This document shows positions 38,061 to 48,801 of a DNA stretch of 64,000 nucleotides, one piece after another; the first letter of the stretch is position 1; every line of letters starts with the position of its first letter. Source of the DNA: Colletes latitarsis (lineage: Eukaryota; Arthropoda; Insecta; Hymenoptera; Colletidae); assembly GCF_051014445.1 (NCBI RefSeq), contig NC_135147.1:25882479-25946478 (forward strand), read 5' to 3'. Below the pieces are notes generated by a model. It did not search any database. It was not told the DNA's origin and worked only from the letters and a program-made list of their open reading frames with translations. Made by a program: the position numbers and the translations under genes.

Positions 38061-39222
38061 TAAAACATTTCGTACACGTTTCTATCTTTCCGTTCCGATA
38101 CGTCGAACGAATAAATAAGCAAAAATAAATATAAAATTTAATTCGAGATTCTCCGTGATCCATTCTTCTCTCCCCTTGTCGGAGGGGCGGCTTATTAAAT
38201 TCTGGACTCGCCTTTATCCGCTTTCGAACGATGTTTCGGAGGCCGAAAATGTATCGCGCGACTCTGTAAAAGTTGGACAGGGGCATCGCCGAACTCGCGA
38301 CACTGTTTTCGAATGAATAAAGCATCGTTCCATTCGGAGACAGACGTAACACGAAGCAGGAACCCTTGGCTTTGCGAACGGTCAAAAGTCCACCCTTCGA
38401 AAGCTCGATTTTTCACATCCGTACCACAAAACTCGTCTACAATCGCTCTTTGTGCCAATTCATATCTTTAATAACAGAATTAATGAAATGGAAGCACTGC
38501 AGAGGGTCGTCTCAACCCCTAAATATAATAATTCCTATCTTCGAGTATTTCTTATATTTTTGCTTATTTATTTACTCCATCTAAGTCAGAGTTTCTTTAA
38601 CTCTACGACGGTTAAGAACCTAATTTGCTTTCGATTTCTTCGAACAAAGGGTTCTCCGTTTCACTGGGTGGATCTAGGCGATCGAGAGAGTAACGATCTT
38701 GGTCAGCAAGGCTCTTCGTTCGCGGTTTGGCTCTTTGTCGAAATACCGAGATCCGATTCAGCGTTCCCCGGAGCTACATTTTCCCCGGTCCAGCCATCTT
38801 TCAAAACTTTCGTTTCCCCCCCCCCCCCCCGTCCGCTCCATTTTCCTATCCCACGGAATAAAAGCTCGTAATGTATGCAAGCCAGCTGCACCGAAACCTT
38901 TGCGACCCGTTTTTCTCCGAGCCGGCATTCCGTCTCGGCGACCGGACATAAAGAACCAGAAAGATATTCTGCTTGGTCTATTCTTTTTGGCCAGCCGCGT
39001 TTCCGAGTGGAAGGCATCCGTTAAATACGGAATTTCGCGAACCTTCGAAATGATTCTTCGTGGATACATGCCTCCCGCTCTTCCTTTCCTTTGCCACTCA
39101 AATTTCTTCCGCCTGAAAGCCTCTCTTGCTCTCGTCATTTTCCGCGAAAAGCATTACGATACCACCGAGTCTCACCGTTCAAAAATCGACGAAATATTAG
39201 CGTTCCAATTAACGCCAGTGAA
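38061..39222 (+). other. Second intron, segment with poly-C run
   Basis: No gene supported. A pure run of 15 C is at 38816-38830. Some words near 38470-38520 (INEMEALQRV) vaguely recall the region downstream of LINE reverse transcriptases, but not enough to call. Confidence 0.4.
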
Positions 39223-40256
39223 CGCGATATTCGGGGCTATTTCGAGGAAAAATTTTAATGGGAGATTCTAGAGGCCAAAATAAGACGAAAATCAAGGATA
39301 CTAATTTGTTGATTGAGGCTTTGTTAAAAAGTTATAGAAACATTTCCGGCTACACAGTATATTTTCGGTAAAGAATTTTTTTCTCGAAAATGCGTAGGAT
39401 TTCGGGGGTATGTCTATCGACCAAAAATGATTGTAATTGACCCCCACAATCGAAAATAATTTTTTTAGAAAGAATCGAAATTTTTTTTTTCACTAAAAAA
39501 TTTAGGCACCTACCCCCTGTCGATTTTTCTTAAAAATTTCTTTTTCATTTTTAGTAATTTTATTTGACGCCCTACAGAAAAGTTGTCTAATACTATTTTG
39601 TAGGTACCCATGAACTCTACTTCAGAAAAAAGTTTCATTGAAATATATTCACAATTGTAGGAGTTATGGCTGTTTGAAAATTGGACCATTTTTATGGGGT
39701 TTTTCTCATTTTGCGGGGTCAAGGACCAACTTTTCGAATATTTTCAGAATTTCTATATATTCTCCAGCAAAATACGCGTAGTTTGCTTTTTTGAACATCA
39801 AAATCGTCCAATCCGGTCAAAAGTTATGACGTTTTAAAGATTCGCATAAAATTTTTGGGCAACGTTTTTGGCCTCACATCAGATTTTTGGTAAGGAATTT
39901 TTTTCTCGAAAGTGCGTAGGATTTCGGGGGTATGTCTATCGACCAAAAATGATTGTAATTGACCCCCACAACCGAAAATAATTTTTTCAGAACGATTTGA
40001 AATTTTTTTTTTTCGACGAAATTTCAGGGGAATGAATCAGACATTGATCGGACATTGTATTTTCCGTAAGGAATTTTTTTCTCGTAAATGCGTAGGATTT
40101 CAAGGATATGTGTATTGGCAAAAAATGATTATAATTGACCCTTGCAACCAAAAATAATTTTTTCAGAACGATTAGAAATTTTTTAATTTAATTTTTTAAT
40201 AACTTTGTAACGAAGTCTCAGTGGAAAACCTAACCCAGGGATGGCCAAAGACCCTG
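39223..40256 (+). mobile_element. Non-autonomous TIR element, copy 2 (about 1,034 bp)
   Basis: Same orientation and almost the same length as the copy at 22820. The left end has a damaged tip (cgcgatattcgg for cagggtgttcgg), then aaaattttaatgggagattc, tagaggccaaaataagacg and aaaatcaagg. The right end is gatggccaaagaccctg followed by TA, but about 45 bp of the right inverted repeat is lost and replaced. The three internal modules begin near 39373, 39895 and 40071; the conserved centre is 39616-39745. No transposase frame. It lies within the second intron of the sidestep-like gene. Confidence 0.87.
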
Positions 40257-41683
40257 TATGGAAAATTCGCGAAGGTCGAAATAAATAAATATCTCTAAAT
40301 ATTCTGTATCTCGATCACAGTCTTAAAGAGCGCACGAACGTTCAATGGCATTAATATTTAATCGAGTTAAAACGGAATCAAGTCGGTGGTAAATTACTTT
40401 CGATTCATGATATTTGCATAGAGGTAAAAGCGAAGCGGAAAGGTAGTCGAGTAACCAAAATTTACGGAACAAATCGTCGGAGGGAGGTCGCTTCAAAATT
40501 CTGGTCCGAGTTCAGCGATGCGGTAATTATACTCATCAACAAAAGTGTCACAAGCAGCACTCGGTTTATTATATGACCGCTTGACGGCTCCGCCCGCCAT
40601 TATTGTTTTCTGAAGAATTTAATTTAAATTCCGCGCCGTGAAAAGTCACCCGTGCGCGATATAAAATTGTTTTATCTAATAGTTCTTCTTGATCTAGCTT
40701 AATTAGTTTCCGTTGTACTGACGCGCAACGAGAAGAACTTTATAATTAATTTGCTTTCGCGTCGCTGCTTTAAATGGAAGACCCTCGTTTTAAGGCGCTA
40801 TCCTGAACCGATACACGCGGACCGCTCAAACGATACATTTTATTAACTGCAAGCCGGGAACAAAGACTCGAAACAAATACTCTATTCGTTGTCTTCAACG
40901 ACATTAAAGACGGTGAAACGTTCGACTCGCGTCCTGTCTCAATTAAAAACAACTTAATTGCATTTACTCTTTGAAATAAAAATCGAAATCCAAATTTATT
41001 CAGTGTCGCGATAGAATGAAATATAAACAAATGGAAGAATATACGACCGCCGCGTTAATAGTTGAAAAACAAACTTTTCCCGGATGTCTCTCCCCTCATT
41101 CTTCATCGAAAACTTTCTCGGCTTGCCTCTCCAACTTTAGATTTTACTTCTTCGTCGCGCATTGGTCCACATCCCTTAATTTACAGATCCTTCTACCATC
41201 AATAATCATTATGTCAACTCCATTCTACCTGACTTCATAGACGCAGAAGTAATTAAAAAGCATTCTACCATTCTGAACCTACCCGTTATAATTCTGAACC
41301 CGTCGTGCTTCGCGACTGATATCCTTCAAGCTTTTAAAACAACCAAGTCGACTTCGTTCCAACTTTTTTCCCCCTGAATTGTTCAATCTTATCTCGACCC
41401 TCTGCTTTGCATTCACGGTTAAAAAAATATATATATAACGTATCTAAAAATGAATCCCGAAGATCGTTGAATTTCGAACGACCGAAATGGGAAGGACGAT
41501 TTCAAAAATCGCGCTTTTATTCACCCTTTCCTTTCGAAATTCGATGCAACCGGCTTTAAAAATTTCTCAAAAGGTCCGTTGCTGTTCCAAGGGCTTTTGG
41601 CGGAGCATCGATACCGCGTATCTTTTATTCAAACGTTCGATAGCGTACCGCGTGTACGCGACTCACGTAAACTTTCGCGTATT
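40257..41683 (+). other. Second intron, segment before a retrotransposon remnant
   Basis: No gene. A short AT run (tatatatata) occurs near 41430. The last 200 bases may already belong to the LINE fragment that is recognisable from 41684. Confidence 0.4.
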
Positions 41684-42886
41684 GTGTCGCTGGATTTTAC
41701 AAAGGCACTCGACGTTCTCAATCATAACTTGCTACCGGGCGAAGCACGAGTAGCCGAGGTGTAAATGATACTGCTCTAAATTGGTTTCGCACATATTTTA
41801 CATCTCGCGCGCAACAAGTTACTATACTAATCCATTCCAAACGCTTTCTGTGAAGTGCTCTGTCTACTGTGCTATTTCACAGGGTTCCGTACTTGCTGGG
41901 TCCACTGTTATTCAACGTATATACGTGGATATCCAGCTATCTATATCTATATTGACGTCGCTTAAAGCAGCGTCTCTCAAACTTTGTCTTCCAGCGGTCC
42001 ACCATTACGCTCTGCCTCTACAAAGATCGAAGATACGAATTTCATCGAATAGCCGGTGCCTGTGCTTTCCCCATCTTTTTCTTTTCGCGACTGATCTTTC
42101 AACGAGTATTTAAGAAGTATTAAATACCGCAGAGAACATTTTCCAAGTTTGCGAACCCTCGTATTCGATCCCACGCACACTGTCTTTCCAATATTTGAAG
42201 ATGAATCTCTCCAAGATTCACGAATGGTTGGTTTCTCACGGTCTGCACTCGAATCCTCTCAAATCTTCCCACCCCATCGCGTGTTTCCCTATACTCGCGC
42301 GATCTGTGACTTCCCCTCTCTCTAAAAGGAACCCCAAACCCCCGGTTCGAGCTCGATCCATTTTAAAAACACTTTGTATCTCGCGGTACTATCAAACTCC
42401 AAAGCAGTGGGTTCCTAGTTTCAAATATCGTCTCTGCGTGGAGTTAATTCACCCAGCAACGGGCGAATCGGATTTCGTGCGCGTTGTTTGGACCCCAGTG
42501 CCTAACCAACAGTGTCTCGTCTCGAGTGCAACGCGCACAAAATTCATGCAACTCGGTTTTCTCTGGCAAAATAGGACACCGTCACCCACACACTTTTCAT
42601 TGAATCTGGCTGGCTCCACGCGGCACAAAGGTGGATCTTACACATCCGTTATGTCGTGCATGAAGTGCTCCACTCCGACAGACACCCTTATCTACGCAAC
42701 ATAATACGCTTCAACCCAAAATTTCGTGCCGTCGGGCTCTTTCAGTGCGCGAGCCAAATCCCCCACCCTTTACATCTTGACTTTCTTGCTACGCCAAATT
42801 CTCTGGTCCAGACTCGCGTTACTCGGGTCTTACAATCTCTTATCTCGATCGTGTTCCCTCACCTTTCTCTACTTTCTTTCCTTTGA
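41684..42886 (+). pseudogene. Non-LTR retrotransposon reverse transcriptase to C-terminus (copy 2)
   Basis: From 41684 one frame reads VSLDFTKALDVLNHNLL, the LDFSKAFDSVNH-LL block holding the first catalytic Asp. Then NWFRTYFTSRAQQVT and, after shifts, QGSVL-GPLLFNVYTWISSY. The active-site block appears as YIYIDVA (for LYADD) just before 41963. After an interruption the frame from 42195 gives MNLSKIHEWLVSHGL, then HSNPLKS, the thumb motif. Further on, MKFMQLGFLW-like and LHEVLHSDRHPYL/NIIRFNPKFR words match the C-terminal region of such elements. Many stops and shifts: a dead, fairly full-length 3' half. Confidence 0.75.
41968..42183 (+). mobile_element. Possible short insertion splitting the reverse transcriptase
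   Basis: About 215 bp with no reverse transcriptase similarity sit between the active-site block and the thumb block, which are normally separated by only a few dozen residues. The inserted DNA starts cagcgtctctcaaacttt, then gcggtccacc, resembling the ends of hAT-type miniature elements. I could not identify a matching right end or an 8-bp target duplication. Confidence 0.25.
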
Positions 42887-44733
42887 TCACGCGCCTAAAA
42901 CACTTCCTACAAAATCCCTTTATCCCAGCCTGGCTTTTAATTACATGCGTCCGTTTCTGTTATTAATAACAGAGTGGACTACAGGTTTCTTAAGTCGCGA
43001 AAAATAATTTTCGCGACTAGATAGGAAATTGGCTTGTCTTGTTTGGCTGGTCTTCTTAAACCGTACGAAATAAATCCAACGATAGTTTCTATTTTTTATC
43101 GAGACGAATGAATACGAGCAAGACTGCAATAGCGACGGTGAAGTTACGGTCCGTTTGCCGGAGGTTTCAATGGCGTTTCGTTTTTTGAGGGCGTCGAACC
43201 CGTCTTTAACCGAGCGTGAAGTCGGCGTCGCGACGCGTCCTGACGTCTAAACATTTCTCGTCCGATTTTTCAATGTTCCGTGCACGAAATGTCGGCCACG
43301 TGGCTGGCTGTGGACGAGAACTTACGCCCCGTGGTAGACGGTTCCTCCGTGGTTCCGGCGACCGGAACGAATTTCTGCATTTCCACGTAACAGTTTGCGA
43401 AAGCACGTACTTGCATAAAGTCGTTGTAACGCGAACGTAAATGCAATACGTGTTTCCGTGGTAAAATGCACGGTGCCTCGACACGTTCCGCGGGCGACGA
43501 GCGCCGAAGCGACATCGACTTAAATGAATTTCATCGACAAACTCCGCGGCGGCGTCATCATTTTCTCGCGCAAACTCGTTTTGCTCGGGAGAATATCCCC
43601 GGGGTCGTCGGCGCGTGAAAATACTACGACCCTTCGAACCGCGACGCGCCAAGTACAACGAAAAACGCCGATAAACAACCGAACGACAAATGCTCGCCGC
43701 GGCGAACGATTTACGAGTCGGCCGCGCTGTTAATTTTGCGCGGCGTGCTCGCGCGATTAATACCGGGACTAATTACGCGGCGGGGCGTTGCAAGGGAAGC
43801 GAAAAAATCGAACGCGGAAGGATTATTCATGAGCCCATCGCAGGAAACGGGGGAAGAAGCTGCCCACCCCCCGATAAAAATCTGCATTATTGCCGGAAGT
43901 GTTCGAACGACGGAATAACGAAGTCGCCTGAACCGCGCTCGAGTGGCCACTTTGCCTCGACCGACGACCGATTCGCTTTATCCCCGGCCATGGTTCGCTC
44001 CTAGAGCAACCTTTGTTCCGAAATTTCTATAAGCCGTCCGCGTCGCGGGCATAAATACGCGCGCGTAACGTCCACCCGGCGCGTCCCCCTGTTCATTTAC
44101 ACTGCCGCGAATATTTTCAGTGGCGCGCAGAGCCGATTAAATCTTTGGTCACGGAACGAGCACCGTGTTTTCTTGCCGCGCGTATATCACGGTTTAAAAA
44201 ATAATTTATTTCGCGCACGATTTTTCGCTGTCAGTTTAACGCCAACGGAGATTAAACGAGCCGCTTGAGTGCGCGCTATTTCCAGCCGAGCGTTAAAATG
44301 TGTTTCATAGAGGCCGCGCGGAGCGTAACGTTAACCGTCTCGAATACGCTAAAAGGATGAATACGCAACAACGATAAATTATTTCCACCCTATTAACGTA
44401 ATCGTCTACAGTTCGCGGCGGTAATGGATGGCGGATGGGGGTGTGGTTTCTCTTTTTTTCGGGGAGAACGTATCCATAACTGCGTCATAATTCTTAATTC
44501 CGAAGGTGCTCGAAACGGTGCCCGATGAAAAGCTTTTGAACGAGACGTCGATACGTTTACCCCTCTCAGGAAACCACCGAGAATTAATTACATATTTCGC
44601 GCGGTCGGGAACTTTTCTCTCATTCGACGGTGCATTTTTCAAACGTAACTTTTCATACTATTTTTCCGGCCCTTTCCCGACGAACATTTCTCGAGCCGCG
44701 GACAATTTTCAACGAACTGTCGATCTGTTGCAG
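42887..44733 (+). other. End of second intron
   Basis: No exon or repeat recognised until the acceptor. The final bases (gatctgttgcag) give the acceptor AG at 44732-44733, preceded by a modest pyrimidine tract. Confidence 0.5.
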
Positions 44734-44866
44734 TACCTATGGAGTCGATACAAGGGGTGGCAGGACAGAGGGCGAATTTTCCCTGTAATATACAACCCCA
44801 TGAGCCGAACGACGCCGTCTCTATGGTGTTGTGGTTCAAAGAGGACAGCGGCGAACCGCTCTACAG
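44734..44866 (+). CDS. Sidestep-family adhesion receptor, exon 3: first half of Ig V-type domain
   Basis: Joined in phase 1 to 25601, this 133-bp exon adds residues 40-83: PMESIQGVAGQRANFPC, then NIQPHEPNDAVSMVLW and FKEDSGEPLY. Cys57 is the B-strand cysteine and Trp73 the core tryptophan of a V-set Ig fold, 16 residues apart. The string PNDAV-(S)-(M/L)-VLW-(F/Y)-K-(D/E)-(D)-SGEP-(L/I)-Y is characteristic of the sidestep (side, side-II to side-VIII) family, motor-axon guidance proteins that bind Beat-family Ig receptors at the neuron surface. The donor is TACAG/GTAAGC after 44866, leaving phase 2; the split codon would be Ser or Arg, and the family normally continues SFDVRGR. I could not find that next exon before 64000. 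Which paralogue this is cannot be told from 44 residues. Confidence 0.85.
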
Positions 44867-47800
44867 GTAAGCCAGAACATTGTTATTTACGCAATAATTC
44901 TTTCGTTCGCGGAAAATAGTACCGGCTAAGCGTTCGAGAAAGAAGATTCGATCTCGGAAGAAACGAGTCGTATCAGACATTTTGATCGGCTTTAAGAGGC
45001 TGTGGAAACCTGAATCCTTTCGTTTATTATCCAAAGCGCGGTGGCTACGATCTAAATTCCTTCTCGATTAGCGCCGGAACATTCCTCGTAAAGAAAAGTA
45101 TTTAGGGTTCTGGTTCTGTTTAATCACGGTTCCGTCTCCTTCCTAGCTCGAGGCGCCCTTTCTCATCGCAATACTTAGCCAGTTCAAATATTAGTGTACT
45201 CCAGGAGTGACGAGTGCAGGGTCGAATACTTTCCGCCCTTCAGAAAGTTTGGCTATCAAACAACGGGGACGCGGTGACCTAGAACGACAAACTTTCCACG
45301 TTGAATTCAGATTACGTAATTCGCAATATCGCGGACATCTCATTTCGCTCGGGGAAAATGATATTTAAAAGGCTGTTCTACCGGCGAACGGAGGACGGTG
45401 CTTTAAGCGTGAAAGCTTTTAGGGTTTCCCACATTTTCCGCGACTACGCGGACTCTCGATCGCGGATTTGCAAGCTATCCGACAAACGCGAGTCCGAAAC
45501 GATCCCGCGGGCAAAACTGGGATTTCGTTGAACCGCAAATCGCCTCTGCGTTCTCTGTTCTTTATACATTGGCTGGTTCTGTCGACGACCGATTCGATCC
45601 TCGTACATATCGCTTTTATGGATCCCATAAAACCAGGATCAGGATCCAAAAGAACCGCCGTATCTCTTCGGGAACGCGTACTAACGCTAGTCGTACTTCT
45701 TACATCCACGCACTCGATCCAAATCATTGTTTCTGCGACCCTTTAACGGGACGGTTTTACCACGAACATCTTCTAAAACGGTTTTATAATCTTCCTACAC
45801 GATGAAGAAGGGTGACTTTTATAATTAATCGCTGGTAGTTCCTTGGTGAAAAATTCTGTCGTCCAAAGTAGCTATTGTGCGTCTTCGAGAAGTTGTCGAC
45901 AGTGCTTCAACGCCAACTGTACTCATTAACACTTTAATCGCCACGTCACCCGCGTAAAAGTGACAGAACTTTTCACCGTAGAATCGAAACAAGGGAAATT
46001 TTAATGCACGCAGTTTACGAATGTCTAAAACCAAAGTTTCCGTCTTTTCAACGCGACAAACGCCACTATCTAACCAGGATTACGCGCGAGGTGGGCGGAT
46101 ACGACGACCTCGAGACGGAACAAATCCTAAGCCAATGGTAAACAATTCCGAGTAGCAGGAAATCTCGAACGGCGGCCATTAGGAGCGACCGCGGTGCAGA
46201 CCTATCCGGTTTCCGGCATTATCGTGTCTCGTAAAAAGCCTTATTTCACGCGGATGGAAATGCATAAAGCAGGCAGAAACTGGGCTTCGTACCTCTCGCG
46301 CACCAACGATAAAAACTTTCGAAACGTCTTGCTCGCGGAGGCGCCAGTGATATTCAGAGTCGCGGCAGTAGAATTCAATATTAATATTTAATCTCTGCCG
46401 CGGATGCCAACGGGGGGCAGAGAATTTGAGCAGGAAAAATACAGAGGGGGGAATAAATTTGATCTCGCGACGCTTCCCCCGGAGTCGGGCTAAAATTCAT
46501 ACGAATTCGCAAGCTACGCGGCGGCGTCGCGAATATCTTACGGTCGGTGTATTCGCAGGACATACCGCGGACTATCGAGCTTCCGGTCGTTTCTTCCTTT
46601 CGAGACTCGACGAGTCAATAACGTGGCTCGCCTTCTCGAATGGGTAGCGCACGAGCTCCAACATGGCTGACGATCAATCCCCTTATTAGTCATGCATTGG
46701 TACAGCTGCGTATACATGCATAAACGAAGTTATGCATTACGTACACGATTACGATCCGTGCGACAAATACATACGATCTTTAATTAACACGGACGAACGT
46801 GGCTAGCGAGACCGTAGTCCGGATCGTTCGGAGATTCCCAGAAGAAAAACGTAAATATTATGGCTGTTTTCCAGTTTCAGTTCTTCGAAAGACTCCCGAA
46901 CCCGTGTTTTTGTCTCCCGTACCGAAAGTAATAATAACAAGGAGGCGTGCTCGTGGCCGTAGCCGCGAGGATTTTCGAGATTTTCGCGAACATGGAGGAA
47001 TGAGTTATTTTCCAGGCAACGTCCTCGCTTGCCTCCTGACAAAACGGACAACGCCGCGCTTATTAAACGCGTGCCAGGATTAAAAAGAAACTGCTTGCGT
47101 ATTCAGGAATGCGGCCGGGTCCTCCTTTCTGGCCCCACAGTCTGCCTCTATCCTCGTAAAATATACCGCGGCAATCTGGCAAGTGTTAATTGCTTCTCAG
47201 GAGTTGCGAGCCCCCGGAAGAAGCCGCGCGGTCGAACAACAAAGACCAAAGTAAAAAAGAAAACGTTGATAGACATTTTTTTATTTTTAATTATCTCGTG
47301 GCTCCTCTTTGGCTACCTACGTAGAATCTAATCTATAATTCCAATGTTATTTTATATCGATAAATGTCGCGGAAGCCTTTGATAAGCTTAATAGCACGAA
47401 TAATAACTTCCGAGTATCGATTTATTCCCAGGAATATTCGTTGAATGATATAAATTCGCAACGGCAAGAATATTGAGGATTATCTTCGATTCTTCGAACC
47501 AGAACATTTCCCGCGGAGCTTAAATGGAATTTGTTGAATATTTTTAGAAAATGTTCTGGACGAATTCGTCGCCGTAGGGAAACTATTCGACGCGCAAGAT
47601 GGACAAACGTCCTCGATGCTTTCGTTCCACGTACAAAGATTCCGTTCCGAACACTCGTCGAGGCACAATCGTTCCCATCCACTCGTTCGGAGTGTCCTCG
47701 ATACTACATTTGCTAAGCAAACAATTTGGCTGCGCTTTTCGAAGAAGAAATATGTCGAGAACATGCGAACGAATTTGTGAATCGCTGCACGCGGCATTCA

Positions 47801-48441
47801 AGAACCGTCATGTGCGTATGAAAGGCGAAGAGATTGCGCGGACGTATAATACGCTCCCGGTCTTTTTCGACGGGACACTCTCGTGGCTGTCGCGGCGTTA
47901 ACTTGGCAATGTTTTGTTACCGCCGCGACAGGATGCATAGACAACGCTGTTACCATAAACTCCATGAATACTGAACAGCATTTTTATGATTGATGCGGAC
48001 CGTGCGTGAATGTAGTCCACCGGCAATGAATTGCGTGCAGCGGGACGAGTGGAGATGCTAACCAGCAACGTATAACGTTTTTGGTGCACGGCGAATATGT
48101 ATCGCGGTATGATGCAATGGCCGCCGCGAACAAAGAGCTTTTACGCAGTACGCGTGCTACGCGTAAGTAAATAAAGGACTTTTGTCCGCGCAATGAGAAA
48201 TGTTCTGGTTAAATTTCGTGGCCCCCTCGCGATCATAAAGGTATTGTTTCGGCGTTCGTGCCATGGAGCTCGTGGAACACGAACACGAACACGAACACGC
48301 TGTATTTCATATCTGGAGAATCGATAACAATTTAAAAATATCTACGAGGGAAAGAATTTAATATAAATCACTTACCACTTGCTCCTTCACGCCCTGAATC
48401 GAAGGTCCTGAGGGTCCCACGAGGAGGTGAGGCGAGTGGAT
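44867..48441 (+). other. Third intron, first segment
   Basis: Begins with the donor GTAAGC. About 3.6 kb with no further exon and one tiny hexamer repeat (48275-48298). The intron has no end in the window, so it is at least 19,134 bp. Confidence 0.5.
48275..48298 (+). repeat. Hexanucleotide microsatellite (gaacac)4
   Basis: Four perfect head-to-tail units of gaacac. Too short to have spacers, so it is not CRISPR-like. Confidence 0.9.
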
Positions 48442-48801
48442 TTAGTCGAAATTCTTCGTCACCAGGCTACGACCAAAGAAGCAGCCTAAATACAGGGGAT
48501 CATCAACTAGATCGGAGTTTTCGACCCCAGGAAGTCCTACTCCAGCCTCGTGCCCCGTATCTGTAAACATAGTCGTAACGTCCAATGCTAAATAAGTGTG
48601 ATTCTGGGATGAAATGGACTCGAGAAGCATTATTAGCCGGACAAGTAATAACAGAGAACCGAATCTGGCCCGTGGACCGTAGTTTGGTCGGATATAGACG
48701 ACGAGCACGAGGAATCCTCGTCGAAGATCAAACGTCATAGCCAGTGTAATCGTACACTCGCTGTCAGACGCATCGACTAACGAGAGTGCGCCACTTGGCA
48801 T
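48442..48801 (-). pseudogene. Possible R1-like LINE endonuclease remnant
   Basis: A 119-codon minus-strand frame contains LRRGFLVLVVYIRPN, then RFGSLLLLVRLIMLL, HTYLALDVTTMF and NSDLVDDPLYLG. The order resembles the middle of LINE endonucleases of the R1 type: a (V/L)VSVY-(P) strand, an amphipathic helix, the (I/L)-(A/G)-D-(F/V)-N-A strand and an R-G-(E/K)-L-(E)-(D) segment. The key D-x-N is D-V-T here, so activity would be lost if the assignment holds. The similarity is weak and no reverse transcriptase follows on the minus strand. Confidence 0.28.

Noticed and set aside
38699..39271. 190-codon open frame running into the TIR element
   Set aside because: It crosses a poly-C tract and the element boundary, so it cannot be a conserved gene.
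45540..45800. Open frames resembling the end of a LINE protein
   Set aside because: No motif could be aligned with confidence.
48275..48298. Short regular repeat that might suggest an array
   Set aside because: Only four hexamers without spacers: a microsatellite, not CRISPR.
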